Shown here: positions 17,416 to 26,402 of the stretch, piece after piece
Numbering within the stretch: the first letter of the stretch is position 1
Layout of the letters: each line of letters opens with the position of its first letter
Assembly: GCF_001187535.1 (NCBI RefSeq)
Contig: NZ_LFIO01000307.1
Coordinates: 1 to 34,047, forward strand
Reading direction: 5' to 3'
Source of the DNA: Rhizobium ecuadorense
GTDB taxonomy: Bacteria > Pseudomonadota > Alphaproteobacteria > Rhizobiales > Rhizobiaceae
DNA length: 34,047 bases
Notes under the pieces: generated by a model
The model's input: only the letters and a program-made list of their open reading frames with translations
Told to the model about the DNA's origin: nothing
Database searches by the model: none
Made by a program: the position numbers and the translations under genes

Positions 17416-18333
17416 ATGGCAAAGCCACAAACATTTGACAACCAACAATCTCCCAAGCGGCTGATCGGTTATGCCCGGGTGTCGACGGATGAACAGGTCC
17501 ACGATGCCCAGTTGGACGAGCTGCGTGCAGCCGGCTGCGATCGGATCCATCAGGAGCATGGTTCCGGAGCATCGCGGGCTCGACCGGTGCTGACGCGATT
17601 ACTCGCTGAACTTAGCGCCGGCGACGTCCTCATTGTCGTGCGCCTCGATCGACTGGCCCGATCCGTCAGTCATCTCTTGTCGGTGATCGAGGACCTCGAG
17701 GCCCGCGGCGTGCATTTCCGGTCGATCCGCGATCCAATCGATACGTCGACCCCGCAGGGCATGTTTTCCCTTCAGGTCCTCGGCGCCGTCGCGCAGCTCG
17801 AGCGGGCGCTAATCGCTGAGCGTACCAAAGCCGGCATTAAGGCGGCGAAGGCACGCGGCAAGCTTCCTGGAAATCCCGGTCTGCGAGAACGACGGCCGGA
17901 GGCGATCAAGGCAATCTCGCAGGCACGGGAGAAGCTCTATCTCGATGAACTCATTGCATCGGCGCAGACGTGGCTGCCGATGGTGCGTCAACTCCGGCCG
18001 CAGCACAGTTGGGACAATGTCGTGCGGGTTCTCAATCGCCGTGGCCACGACTGGACCGTCGAACGCCTTCGTCGCGCTGTTCATCGCATGGTACGCGAAA
18101 AGCTCGCGGAGAAGGAACTCCTTGCTCGATCCCCTCGCCGGGCTCCCGAAGACTATCTGATGAAGCTGGTGGCGGCAATTGCCATTGCCGATCCCAACCT
18201 GTCGCTGCGCGACATTGCCGCGCAACTGGACCAGATGGGAGAACGGCCTGTGCGCAGCGGCAAGAACTGGCAACCGTCCTCGGTGCGGGTCCTGCTGGAC
18301 GAAGCCCACCGATTTGGCCTCATTCGCCGTTGA
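17416..18333 (+). CDS. Serine recombinase (resolvase/invertase family)
   Basis: The 305-residue protein has the N-terminal resolvase catalytic domain: LIGYARVSTDEQ with nucleophile Ser23, VVRLDRLARS, and GAVAQLERALIAERTKAG. It is longer than classical resolvases (about 185 residues), with an extra C-terminal region of about 120 residues ending in EAHRFGLIRR, likely extra DNA-binding helices. Start ATG 17416 gives a short leader before the domain; an ATG at 17368 is possible but adds unrelated residues. It probably acts on a nearby site such as the palindrome at 16972, resolving plasmid or transposon cointegrates. Confidence 0.88.
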   Translation: MAKPQTFDNQQSPKRLIGYARVSTDEQVHDAQLDELRAAGCDRIHQEHGSGASRARPVLTRLLAELSAGDVLIVVRLDRLARSVSHLLSVIEDLEARGVHFRSIRDPIDTSTPQGMFSLQVLGAVAQLERALIAERTKAGIKAAKARGKLPGNPGLRERRPEAIKAISQAREKLYLDELIASAQTWLPMVRQLRPQHSWDNVVRVLNRRGHDWTVERLRRAVHRMVREKLAEKELLARSPRRAPEDYLMKLVAAIAIADPNLSLRDIAAQLDQMGERPVRSGKNWQPSSVRVLLDEAHRFGLIRR

Positions 18334-19238
18334 GGGCATGGTTCATCCGACGCCCGATGGCAGAGAGTCTTTTCTTGTCGCTATTCGACTGCATAGCCGT
18401 CAGGTCCGGCCTTTGGGGATCTGTAGCGCCAGGACCGCTAGTCGCTATCGCTCCGCGGTTTCAGCTCAGCGCCTACATCCTCGCCGCGGAGCCGGCTTCC
18501 TCCGCCTGCTCGCCCCCTCCCCCGGAACGTGCTGAAGGCTTCAGCCGCGGTGATTATGATCCGCAGAGGCGCGCGGGCCATGACCCTCGGCGGCGCGGGT
18601 AAAAGCAGAGGACAGCCGCTCCCCTCGCTACCAAAAAGCCGTCTCGGCTGCACGACGAATTCGGGCGCGAGCCGGAACTCAGTCAGACAGTATTTGTTTC
18701 TTTTACAATCCGTCCGCGTTTCGGCGTTCTTTCAAGGATGCTCGACAATTTGATTGAGCCATTTGTCCGCGCCGCCAGCTATATTTCCTACAAGAATGAT
18801 TACGGCCGAAGATCTGCAAACATTCGTTTTACGACCAGCAAATTTCGACTGTCCTCGAAGCCTGGGAGGTCTTCGTCCTGAAGCATCCTGCGGAGACCGC
18901 CGTTAAGATTACAAAGCAATGTCTCCTTTCAGTCGTGACAAACACCGCGATTGTTCGTTCGAACACGAAGCCGCTCAATCGGCTCCGTGCATCAACTGAC
19001 CTTACTACACCAGCCGCATAGAAGGGCTGTCGGCCATTCTACCCGGGCAACCATGACCAATGCCCTTAGAACGTCATGTACGATCAAAAATGACCGCCAA
19101 GACCCCGCGACCCATGGCGGCGACAGGACGGTACCTATCTCTACACAACCGATCTTGTGAGAGGTGGCGCGAGGAGCGGGTCATGCGCCGTCCATAGTAG
19201 CGCCCGAAAATGTCGTTTCTTTTCAGAGTGTTGTAGCT
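18334..19238. other. Gap with no supported gene
   Basis: Open frames here are short, overlap in several registers and show no family motif. The stretch runs from the serine recombinase to the first probable parS site and may contain decayed mobile-element sequence that I could not identify. Confidence 0.4.
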
Positions 19239-19254
19239 GTGGTCAGCTGACCAC
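19239..19254. promoter_or_regulatory. parS: Probable parS partition site, copy 1
   Basis: The 16-bp perfect palindrome GTGGTCAGCTGACCAC occurs here and, identically, at 22685-22700. The known repABC parS consensus is GTTNNNNGCNNNNAAC; this fits except for G/C at the third position from each end. RepB (24105-25130) would be the binding protein. This copy is separated from repC by the IS block. Confidence 0.6.
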
Positions 19255-19379
19255 CGGAAAAGCAGCTGTTGGCAGTGCGTCCCACCCCAAAAGACTTGCT
19301 GGCCCACGACAGCAGAGTCTGGCGAAAAACCTCGATCAGTGGACCCGCTGACCTAGCACTCAATCCTCTCCGGCAGCGA

Positions 19380-20348
19380 CTAGATGTGGAGCCTCAACAG
19401 GTTGTCCTGGGTAAGAGCGAGCCTAGTGATTGGTGGTTTTGAGTTTAGACTTCCGTGAGGCCTGTGCCAATTGTAGCGATGAAGCCATCGTGGCAGTTCG
19501 GCGGCGCGCATGTCCGAGTTGGGATAGGCGACGGCGTAGGCCCACTCTCTGAGGGCGGTCTGGATGAAGCGTTCGGCCTTTCCGTTGGTTTTAGGCGTAT
19601 ATGGTCTGGTGCGAACGTGCTTGAGGCCGTTGTCGCGACAAGCTTGGCCGAATGGCTTTGATGTGTAGCAGGGACCATTGTCGGTCATGACGCGCTCGAC
19701 CGCGATCCCGAGGCTGGCATAATAGGCCAATGCCGCCTTCAAGAAGGCCACGGCGCTTTCTTTCGTCTCGTCCGGCGATATCTGTGAGAAAGCGATGCGA
19801 GAGGCATCGTCGATGGCCACATGAACGCATTCCCAACCGGCGCCCCAACTCTTGCCTCTGCGCGAACTCTGGCGAGTGCGATCGCCGGTGATGCGGTGGC
19901 CGACCTCATGAAACCGGCCGAGCTTCTTGATGTCGATATGAATCATCTCGCCGGGAGCCTGGCGTTCATGACGACGCACAGGCTCGGCCGGCTCGATATC
20001 CTTGAGGCGGGAGAGGCCTGCGCGCTTGAGAACCCGGCTCACCGTCGCTGCAGATACACCGGTTTCGATCGCGATGTGCTTGCCAGTCAGGCGCTGGCGG
20101 CGAAGCGTGATGATGCGCTCCGCCAGCGCCTGACTGGTCTGCCGGGGCATGGCATGAGGTCGGGAGGAACGATCGAGCATCGCCTCTCGACCACCGGCCT
20201 TGAAACGCTCGACCCAACGGGCGACGATCTTGGCCGCGACGCCATAGGCCTGTGCTGCCTGAGCCTGGGTCAGATGCCCTTCGATAACAGCAAGCGCCAT
20301 TTGTTCCCGGCGCAACGGCGTCAGTCGGGCATTCTTATGAATGTTCAT
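19380..20348 (-). mobile_element. IS481-family transposase, intact
   Basis: The 322-residue transposase has an N-terminal helix-turn-helix region (AQAAQAYGVAAKIVARWVER). The DDE catalytic core follows: HIDIKKLGRFHEVGHR for the first Asp, MTDNGPCYTS for the second, and TPKTNGKAERFIQT for the Glu. The start MNIHKN at 20348 fits the family; the open frame extends further upstream into flanking IS sequence. It is complete and has no internal stop, so it may be active. I could not define its terminal inverted repeats with confidence. It lies against a decayed IS3 element, suggesting insertion into it. Confidence 0.85.
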
Positions 20349-20423
20349 TCGCGGCGATCCTTCCGACTCGAGGTGTGATAGCTCCAGTCTCCTAAATCCG
20401 CTTTGAATGGACAACCTCCCGAA

Positions 20424-21145
20424 AGCTCACAACTAGAGCCTGCGCGCTCCGAGTACGCCAAGTGGCGGAAACGCGAAGCTTTCATCTCGCGCAGCGTTGG
20501 AGCCGGTTGCGGCAATGGTATCTGCATCACGTGCCCGGGTCTGGTCCGAGCGATGAGTGCGGCCGGAAGTGGTTGTAATCGTCGGCCCAGCAATGGCGCT
20601 TCGGGCATAATCGCAGCCGAGGAACAGGCTTTGGTTGACCATCTCGTCCCGCATCCGGCCGTTGAAGCTCTCGACATTAGCGTTTTGCATCGGCTTCCCG
20701 GCGTGATGCCGTGCGACTCGACACTATGATCCTTCGACCTGGCAAGGATGGCATTCGAGGTGAATTCCGTGCCGTTGTCGGAGACGATCATCCCCGGTTT
20801 GCCGCGCCGTTCGATGAGGACCGACAGTTCGCGAGCGACGCGACGACGCAAGATCGAGGTGCACGGGATCGCCGCCAGGCATTCGCGGGTCACGTCTTCG
20901 ACGAAGTTGAGCACGCGAAACCGCCTTCCGCAAGCGAACTGGTCGTGAACGAGATTCAGCGAGCTTCGGGCATTGGCCTTCGCTTCGACCAGGATCGGGC
21001 CACGCGTGCCGACAGTGCCGCCCCGGCTTTTCTGCTTGCGAACGGAAAGTCCTTCTTCGCGATAGAGCCCGTAGATGCGGTCGACCCCAACGGCGCTCCC
21101 CCCCCCGCCGAAGCCGCCGGTCGCCGGTCGCCGGTCGCGAGGTCG
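20424..21145 (-). pseudogene. IS3-family (IS407-like) OrfB transposase remnant
   Basis: On the minus strand, IYGLYREEGLSVRKQKSRGG, then FACGRRFRVLNFVEDVTREC and VSDNGTEFTSNAILARSKDH, are typical of IS407-type OrfB integrase domains. The chain then breaks into another frame that carries NANVESFNGRMRDEMVNQSL near 20690. At least one frameshift therefore inactivates it. The N-terminal part is missing, cut at about 21145 by a poly-C and GGTCGCC-repeat junction with the IS4 fragment. Confidence 0.75.
21100..21142. repeat. Poly-C run and GGTCGCC direct repeats at an IS junction
   Basis: A run of about nine C is followed by three tandem or near-tandem GGTCGCC/GGTCGCG units. This marks the join between the IS3 remnant and the IS4 fragment and probably reflects replication slippage or sequencing difficulty there. 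Confidence 0.5.
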
Positions 21146-21165
21146 CGCAATAGGGCGACTTCTTT

Positions 21166-21996
21166 ATGATGTGGGCGCGCCTGCCCGACCAACGCTTCGA
21201 TCTTTTGTCGCGCGTCATGCATGACCATGCACTCATCGGCGGCTCTAAACTGCGTGATGTCGTAGAGACAGTTCGGTTCTGCGACACCCAAACGATCGAG
21301 CTGCGCGAGCGCGCCGACCGTCCGGCGCGGCAGGCAACGTTGTGCCTGCGCTTCGGCCAGGCGACGATCAGGCGACCGCAAAACCTGCGCGAAGAAGGGC
21401 TGCCCGACGGGGTTAGGCTCAGTTGGGTCGAGGTCGTCGAACCGGACGCACCCGACGGTGTCGAGCCCTTGCATTGGCTGCTCTTGACCACCCATGCGCT
21501 CTCCAGTGCGACTGACGCCTGGCAGATCGTCGCTTGGTACAAGCAGCGCTGGATGATCGAGCAGTTCTTCCGGGTGATGAAGACGCAGGGCTTCAAGATC
21601 GAAGACAGCCAATTGCAGTTAGCGCCGCGGCTGGAAAAGCTCGTCGCCATCGCCGCCAAGGCCGCGGCAATCGTCCTCCAACTCGTGCAGGACCGCAGTG
21701 GCGGCGATCCTCACCCGGCAAGCCTGGCAGTCAGTCCCCACGAGATCAACACGCTCGCCGCCCTCGAAAGCCGCTTCAAGGGCAAGACCAAGCTGCAATC
21801 CAATCCCCATCCCAAAGCTTCGCTCGCCTGGGCCGCTTGGATCATCGCCAAACTCGGCGGCTGGAACGGCTATGCCTCCTCCAAGCCGCCTGGACCCATC
21901 ACCTTCTTCAACGGACTCAAATACTGTGCCGATGGCTGGGCCTTGCGAGATAGGTATATGCCTCAGTCGTTCGGTGGAGAAATGTTCCACTGGATC
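21166..21996 (+). pseudogene. IS4-family transposase, N-terminally truncated
   Basis: The frame encodes the second half of an IS4-type transposase: GVEPLHWLLLTTHALSSATD and then WYKQRWMIEQFFRVMKTQGF, which holds the Y-(2)-R-(3)-E-(6)-K signature of the family. The C-terminal ASLAWAAWIIAKLGGWNGY is also typical. About 170 N-terminal residues with the first Asp are absent, so it is a fragment. The apparent ORF runs on to 22125 only because it reads through into IS3-derived sequence. Confidence 0.75.
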
Positions 21997-22270
21997 ATTT
22001 GCTTTTGGTCACGAACAAAATCCAGCGACCAGCGGGCAGAGCCTTCGCGTTGGCCAGGATCGGTGCGCGCGTGCCTGCAAGTTCGCTTACGGAAGGGGGT
22101 TTCGCGTGCTCAACATCGTCGATGACGCGACGCGAGAATGCCTCGCGGCGATCCCCGGACACCTCGATCTCCGGTCGTCGCCTCGCTCGAAACTCGCAAT
22201 GATCTCTCCGACAACGGCACCAAACTCACCTCGAATGCCATTCTTGCCTGGTCAAAAGACCATAGGGTCG
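21997..22270 (+). pseudogene. Second IS3-family OrfB remnant, inverted relative to the first
   Basis: The plus strand encodes FAYGRGFRVLNIVDDATREC and LAAIP, matching the minus-strand remnant at 20.4-21.1 kb. Later motifs (DNGTKLTSNAILAWSKDH) appear only in another frame, so it is frameshifted. Bases about 22035-22078 match the other copy in the opposite orientation, so this piece is itself a head-to-head chimera. Confidence 0.65.
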
Positions 22271-22684
22271 AGTGGCTCATTGCGTCACCTCGCCCAAGAT
22301 AGCGGTTGATGAATTCTCCCAGTGTTGTGGAAGTGCCGCCGCGAATCAGCCCCGTAGATTGCGGCGCTGCGGATGGCAGCAGGTAGTTGTTCCTATTGCG
22401 TCCTATCCATGCGGCGCCATCGCCCACTCGCGATTAGCCGGCACAGCCGGCCGCCTTGCGATTTGCCGCGCCGGTGCCAATGAATTGATGAAAGGCGGCT
22501 GCCATTTCGTGCGAAGACTTCGCTCCTGGTCTTGTTCGTGCGCGACCTTGGGCGCGTTCGTATTGAGATCACGGTCTACTGTTCCCCTAAGAGGCGTCAT
22601 TTGGCTCGGGAGCCAGACGGTAACCGGCACAATGCCTGCGACAAGCCGCCTTTGAAAGTTGGTGTTTTCCAAGAGGTTAGCTTG
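22271..22684. other. Gap with no supported gene
   Basis: No family motif or convincing start was seen between the IS remnant and the probable parS site beside repC. Confidence 0.4.
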
Positions 22685-22700
22685 GTGGTCAGCTGACCAC
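22685..22700. promoter_or_regulatory. parS: Probable parS partition site, copy 2
   Basis: An exact second copy of GTGGTCAGCTGACCAC lies 40 bases beyond the repC stop. Sites near the end of repC are known locations for parS in repABC replicons. Presence beside repC and duplication across the IS block make centromere function more likely than chance. Confidence 0.65.
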
Positions 22701-22740
22701 AACCGAAATCCTCAACGGCAGGAATAACGATCAGCCGCAC

Positions 22741-23949
22741 TTACCCAGCCCTCAAACCGCCTTGCCCATTGGCCTTCAACAACGCCATTATCATCGGGCC
22801 AAGCGAGAATTCACCGCGCTCACTTCGGCGCGTTAGATCCCGCAGATAGCCTCCAGGAGAGTTGATGAAGTTAGCCCTTTCCAGGATGCACGCAATTGCC
22901 ACCGCAGCATTCTCCGGTCCTAGCGCCTCGCAGGCATCCTGGTAGGCGGAAGGGCTTACCCCCAGCATAGATCGAACCACCACAGCGGCAGACATCAGAT
23001 CTCGCCAGCTTCCCACGCCGCGCGGTGCATAGTCGCTGATCATCGGGCACGCCTTGAGCACCAATCCCAAGGGGAACGCCCTTTGCGATTCATTCTTCGG
23101 CTGAAGGCTCAAGCTCGCCTTTGCCCCCTGCTCCTTTTCGGAGCGTGGTTCAGATTCATTTACGGATTCGGGTTTTGAATTCTGTATGTGCTGCTCGATA
23201 TGAGCAGCATTGGTGCTAATTTTTTCAGCATTCTCGAGGTTTTCCAAACGATTAAGCACTTCCTCACGGAGCATCTCCATTTCATTGAGAACGCTAGTGA
23301 CCCCTTCAAGGGTCGGAACGCGCGGAATTCTGCTCGCGAGCGCAATGTAGATGTCCTCGGTCGTCTTCCAATCGCCGTCGGCGCCCTCGACCATTGCAGC
23401 AGTAATAAGTTTGCGAACATCCCGCCGGCAAATTGTAAGGCTCTCTTTGGCTTTCCTGAGCGAGGCTCTCTCGGCCGCCACTCTTTGCGCCAACATCGCC
23501 AACTCTTCCGATCGCGCCAGGAGGGGCGACAGGTCGAAGCCAAAAGCATTCTCGATCTGGCCATCGTCGCCCTTGCGGGCGAAGCGCTTGCCATTGGCGC
23601 TATCCTTACGGACGATCAACCCCGACTCCACCAGAATGGCAATATGCCGCCGCAACGTTGCGCCCGCCATTGCATGCGCCCGAAGCGCCAGTTGGGCATT
23701 CGAGGGGAAGACAATCAATTGTGCATCCTGACGCAACTCATTGTCAGGATAAAAACTCAAAAGTGCGTCAAGAACAGCCAGACTGTTCGACTGGATCTTG
23801 AGCAGTTCCATCGCGGCGGAAGCGTCTCTCAACACTTTCCACTTATCGGCAGCTTTTCCATGCTTGATTTCCATTGCCGCCTGGCGCCGCACGAGCGCAA
23901 GCGTCATTGGCCGCCGCCCGAACGGCGTCGCTACATTCCCCGACTGCAT
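22741..23949 (-). CDS. repC: RepC replication initiator
   Basis: The 402-residue product is the repABC-family initiator. It opens with FGRRPMTLALVRRQ and has the winged-helix DNA-binding region with FPSNAQLALRAHAMAGATLR and HIAILVESGLIVRKDSANGKR. The C-terminal region holds SDYAPRGVGSWRDLMSAA and FINSPGGYLRDLTRR. RepC binds the origin, which in this family lies inside repC itself. The start ATG has AAGGTGAG about seven bases upstream. It follows repB after a 155-base gap holding the antisense RNA that controls its expression. RepC level sets copy number. Confidence 0.95.
   Translation of the reverse strand: MQSGNVATPFGRRPMTLALVRRQAAMEIKHGKAADKWKVLRDASAAMELLKIQSNSLAVLDALLSFYPDNELRQDAQLIVFPSNAQLALRAHAMAGATLRRHIAILVESGLIVRKDSANGKRFARKGDDGQIENAFGFDLSPLLARSEELAMLAQRVAAERASLRKAKESLTICRRDVRKLITAAMVEGADGDWKTTEDIYIALASRIPRVPTLEGVTSVLNEMEMLREEVLNRLENLENAEKISTNAAHIEQHIQNSKPESVNESEPRSEKEQGAKASLSLQPKNESQRAFPLGLVLKACPMISDYAPRGVGSWRDLMSAAVVVRSMLGVSPSAYQDACEALGPENAAVAIACILERANFINSPGGYLRDLTRRSERGEFSLGPMIMALLKANGQGGLRAG
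23160..23245. other. oriV: Candidate replication origin inside repC
   Basis: This AT-rich patch in otherwise GC-rich repC contains an 8-bp inverted repeat, TGCTGCTC/GAGCAGCA at 23189-23209, with a 5-base loop. repABC origins are known to lie in the AT-rich centre of repC. The placement is inferred. Confidence 0.35.
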
Positions 23950-24008
23950 TGTCTCTCACCTTTCAGCAGGCAAAGGAAATTCGCTCACCAAAACGGCGCC
24001 AAAGACTC

Positions 24009-24098
24009 TTGACGAGGATTCGAGGAAATGCGATTCTGTTCTTGCTACAGAGACAGAAGGGCTTCCACGACGGCGACGTTGAGGGAGCTCTTTTCTTT
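24009..24098 (+). ncRNA. repABC countertranscribed RNA (IncAlpha-type) with promoter and terminator
   Basis: Between repB and repC, on the strand opposite to the operon, TTGACG (24009-24014) and GATTCT (24032-24037) form a -35/-10 pair with 17-base spacing. An RNA would start near 24044. It ends in a hairpin, AAGGGCTTCC (24057-24066) paired with GGGAGCTCTT (24083-24092) using two G-U pairs, followed by a T-rich run. The length of about 55 bases matches known IncAlpha RNAs, which pair with the repB-repC leader and cut RepC synthesis. Confidence 0.75.
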
Positions 24099-24104
24099 TG
24101 CGGG

Positions 24105-25130
24105 TTACACTCCCTGTTTCCGTTGATGCTTTGCGCGATGCTCCTGGTAAAGCGCCGGCAAATGCTCGAGTACGAAAGCCGCGAAATCCGGCGTGGCTTT
24201 CCTGTCAATGGTAATTTCTAGCTTGCTCTTGCTCTGCGTGACCTGCGCAAGCCTGTCGCCATCGGGGGTCGACAGGACGTCTGGCAACCCGCGCGCAGTC
24301 CGACGCGGTTTCAGATGGTCGATCACTGCCTTGAACCGTTCCGACGACGGCAGCGCCTGCACCTCCTCCGAGGCAGCATATTTCGCAGCGCCTGCCGGAG
24401 GCGATGCTTTCTCAACCAGCTCTGCCAATTGCTGCCAACTTGGGCGTCCAACGCCTGGAGCGGCGCCGATGGCATCGATCAATTCAGAGGGGAGGGCGTC
24501 AACAAGCAGGAGCATCTTCGACAAGTTGCTTTTATCGATTGACATAGCCGCGATGACGATTTCTCGTGGAAACTGCTTGTTTAGCTTGTGTGCGAAACGT
24601 GCCTTTTCGATGAAGGTGAGGTCTTCGCGCTCATTGTTTTCCTGACCCTGTGCGACAACCAACTGCTCGTCCGTCAAGTCTCGAACAACCGCCTTGACCG
24701 GCAGTCCTAGCTCCGAAACGGCGCGCAGCCGGCGGTGTCCAAAGGCAACTTGGTAGTGCGCGGGTTTAACGGGATGAGGTCTCACAAGGATTGGGACCTG
24801 CTGTCCTTGCTCGCGGATGGATGCAAGAAGTCCTTCGATATCACCTTGCATGCGATCCTGAACGAAGGACGGCTCGATTGACGACGCGTTCAGTTCAACC
24901 ACGGCCTGACCTTCGGCGAGACGCCGCTCGATCTCCTCGGCACGACCAAGACGATCATTTTGCTCGCGCAACGCGTTACCGATGTTTGCAGTCAGCTTCG
25001 TCGCTGGATCTCGTTCTTTTCTGGTCACGCCGAGAAGCGGCATGGAGCGAGTCTTTGCCGCTCTGTGTTCAGCAGCTGATGAGCTGTCGGGCGCGTCCGT
25101 GGTGACGTCAAGGAGGTGCTTCCGACTCAT
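24105..25130 (-). CDS. repB: RepB, ParB-type partition protein
   Basis: The 341-residue protein has the ParB nuclease-like fold motifs: GQQVPILVRPHP, FGHRRLRAVSELGLPVKAVV and QGQENNEREDLTFIEKARFA. A helix-turn-helix region follows (SIDKSNLSKMLLLVDALPSE). The C-terminal part matches RepB proteins (GDRLAQVTQSKSKLEITI). It binds parS and works with RepA to segregate the plasmid; RepA-RepB also represses the operon. Its ATG overlaps the repA stop by four bases. The best binding candidates here are the two 16-bp palindromes at 19239 and 22685. Confidence 0.93.
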   Translation of the reverse strand: MSRKHLLDVTTDAPDSSSAAEHRAAKTRSMPLLGVTRKERDPATKLTANIGNALREQNDRLGRAEEIERRLAEGQAVVELNASSIEPSFVQDRMQGDIEGLLASIREQGQQVPILVRPHPVKPAHYQVAFGHRRLRAVSELGLPVKAVVRDLTDEQLVVAQGQENNEREDLTFIEKARFAHKLNKQFPREIVIAAMSIDKSNLSKMLLLVDALPSELIDAIGAAPGVGRPSWQQLAELVEKASPPAGAAKYAASEEVQALPSSERFKAVIDHLKPRRTARGLPDVLSTPDGDRLAQVTQSKSKLEITIDRKATPDFAAFVLEHLPALYQEHRAKHQRKQGV

Positions 25131-26341
25131 GTGGTTCTACCCCATGCTTTTTTGATTAGAGTTTCGATCTCGTCGTTGACGGCGTTCATCGCCTCTAAGG
25201 CCCGATCATAGGTCGAGCGCGTGAACTGTCCGCGCTCAACCTCAAAGAGGGTTTGATTCGTCAGGCCAGCGTCCGAAACGGCGGTCGTCTTGAGCATCGG
25301 AAAATTGAGGACATTTTCGCCGAAGATCGAACGCAGATAGCCCACCATCTGGTTCTGCGGGCCATCGCTCGGTTCAAAACGAGTGACGAGGTAGCGCATC
25401 CAATTGAACTTGAACTGGGCGCCTGCGTTCTCGATTTCCCGAAGGAGATTCGAGGTCATCGCCAGAAACTGGTTCATCGACATTACATCCAACATCTGGG
25501 GATGGACGGTGACGAGGATCGAGGTTGCGGCGGTCAGAGCTGAAAGCGTGAGATAGCCAAGTTGGGGAGGGCAATCGATAACGACGACATCGTAGTTGTC
25601 CGCGATGTCTTCGATGACCTGACTGATCCGACCGTAAAAAAGCGTGTCACCTTCCTTCCGGTTCATAAGCGCGCGCGGGGTATCGTGCTCAAACTCCATC
25701 AGTTCAAGATTGCCAGGAATTAGATGAAGATCCGGGATGTACGTTCCTCGGACAACCTGCTCGATTGGGACCTGCTCGTCATCATACCGGATGGCGCCAT
25801 AGAGTGTTTCGTTCGGACCAACGTCAGTTTCTGGCTGACTGCCGAAGAGTGCGGAAAGGCTTGCTTGGGGATCAAGATCAATCGCGAGAATCCGGTAGCC
25901 ACGCATTGCCAGGTACTGTGCCAGATGCGCGGCTGTCGTCGTCTTGCCCGAGCCGCCTTTGAAATTCATCACCGAGACGACTTGAAGCTGCTCCCCCGTG
26001 CGACGATGGGGCAGGTAGCGCCGGTTCCCGCGGCCAATCAGGTCCAGGTGCTTACGGATTGAATGAATATCTTCGATCGTGAACGTGCGTCGACCGCCAG
26101 GGCTCATACTAACGTGCAGTTCAGGCATTTCCGAAGCAGTTTGTCTAAGATAAGACTCACCGATGCCAAGCAATTTTGAGGCTTCTGACGGTGCAAAGGA
26201 TCGAATGCCCTTTTCGGACGTCGGCGGGAAGACCTTGAGATGATGTGCTTGAAGTTGGCTGGAGAGAGCGTCAGCATGACGCTCCATCAATGCGGTCAAC
26301 CCTTCGACGACCGGCGCTGTGTTTGCTGCGGTTTTCGCCAT
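25127..26341 (-). CDS. repA: RepA, ParA-type partition ATPase
   Basis: The 404-residue protein has an N-terminal DNA-binding region (SEASKLLGIGESYLRQTASE, about 52-71). A Walker-type P-loop ATPase follows: MNFKGGSGKTTTAAHLAQYL with the deviant Walker A at 128-135, ILAIDLDPQASLSALFG, and VVVIDCPPQLGYLTLSAL. RepA moves the plasmid during segregation and autorepresses repABC. I chose ATG 26341 (MAKTAANTAP). In-frame starts at 26350 (ATG) and 26362 (TTG) are possible, but the TTG lies at the edge of the upstream inverted repeat. Confidence 0.94.
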   Translation of the reverse strand: MAKTAANTAPVVEGLTALMERHADALSSQLQAHHLKVFPPTSEKGIRSFAPSEASKLLGIGESYLRQTASEMPELHVSMSPGGRRTFTIEDIHSIRKHLDLIGRGNRRYLPHRRTGEQLQVVSVMNFKGGSGKTTTAAHLAQYLAMRGYRILAIDLDPQASLSALFGSQPETDVGPNETLYGAIRYDDEQVPIEQVVRGTYIPDLHLIPGNLELMEFEHDTPRALMNRKEGDTLFYGRISQVIEDIADNYDVVVIDCPPQLGYLTLSALTAATSILVTVHPQMLDVMSMNQFLAMTSNLLREIENAGAQFKFNWMRYLVTRFEPSDGPQNQMVGYLRSIFGENVLNFPMLKTTAVSDAGLTNQTLFEVERGQFTRSTYDRALEAMNAVNDEIETLIKKAWGRTT

Positions 26342-26361
26342 CTCAAAATCCATTTCCTGCA

Positions 26362-26402
26362 AGTGGCGGAACTTTTCGCGAAACCGCTAAAGTTCCGCCA
26401 CT
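26362..26402. promoter_or_regulatory. Perfect inverted repeat upstream of repA, probable autorepression operator
   Basis: AGTGGCGGAACTTT (26362-26375) and AAAGTTCCGCCACT (26389-26402) are exact 14-bp arms around a 13-base spacer that is itself nearly symmetric (TTTCGCGAAA). It lies about 20 bases upstream of the repA start. A RepA/RepB operator or a leader hairpin are the main options. Confidence 0.6.

Noticed and set aside
19388..20425. AGGTTGTCC at both ends of the IS481 element as terminal inverted repeats
   Set aside because: Only nine bases match and the left copy lies inside the transposase coding sequence, so it is not a convincing end.
20345..20914. A 189-residue minus-strand ORF as an intact gene
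   Set aside because: It carries IS3 OrfB motifs for only part of its length and then runs out of frame; it is a frameshifted remnant.
21166..22125. A 319-residue protein as a complete IS4 transposase
   Set aside because: The first catalytic half is missing and the C-terminal 40 residues are read-through into IS3 sequence.
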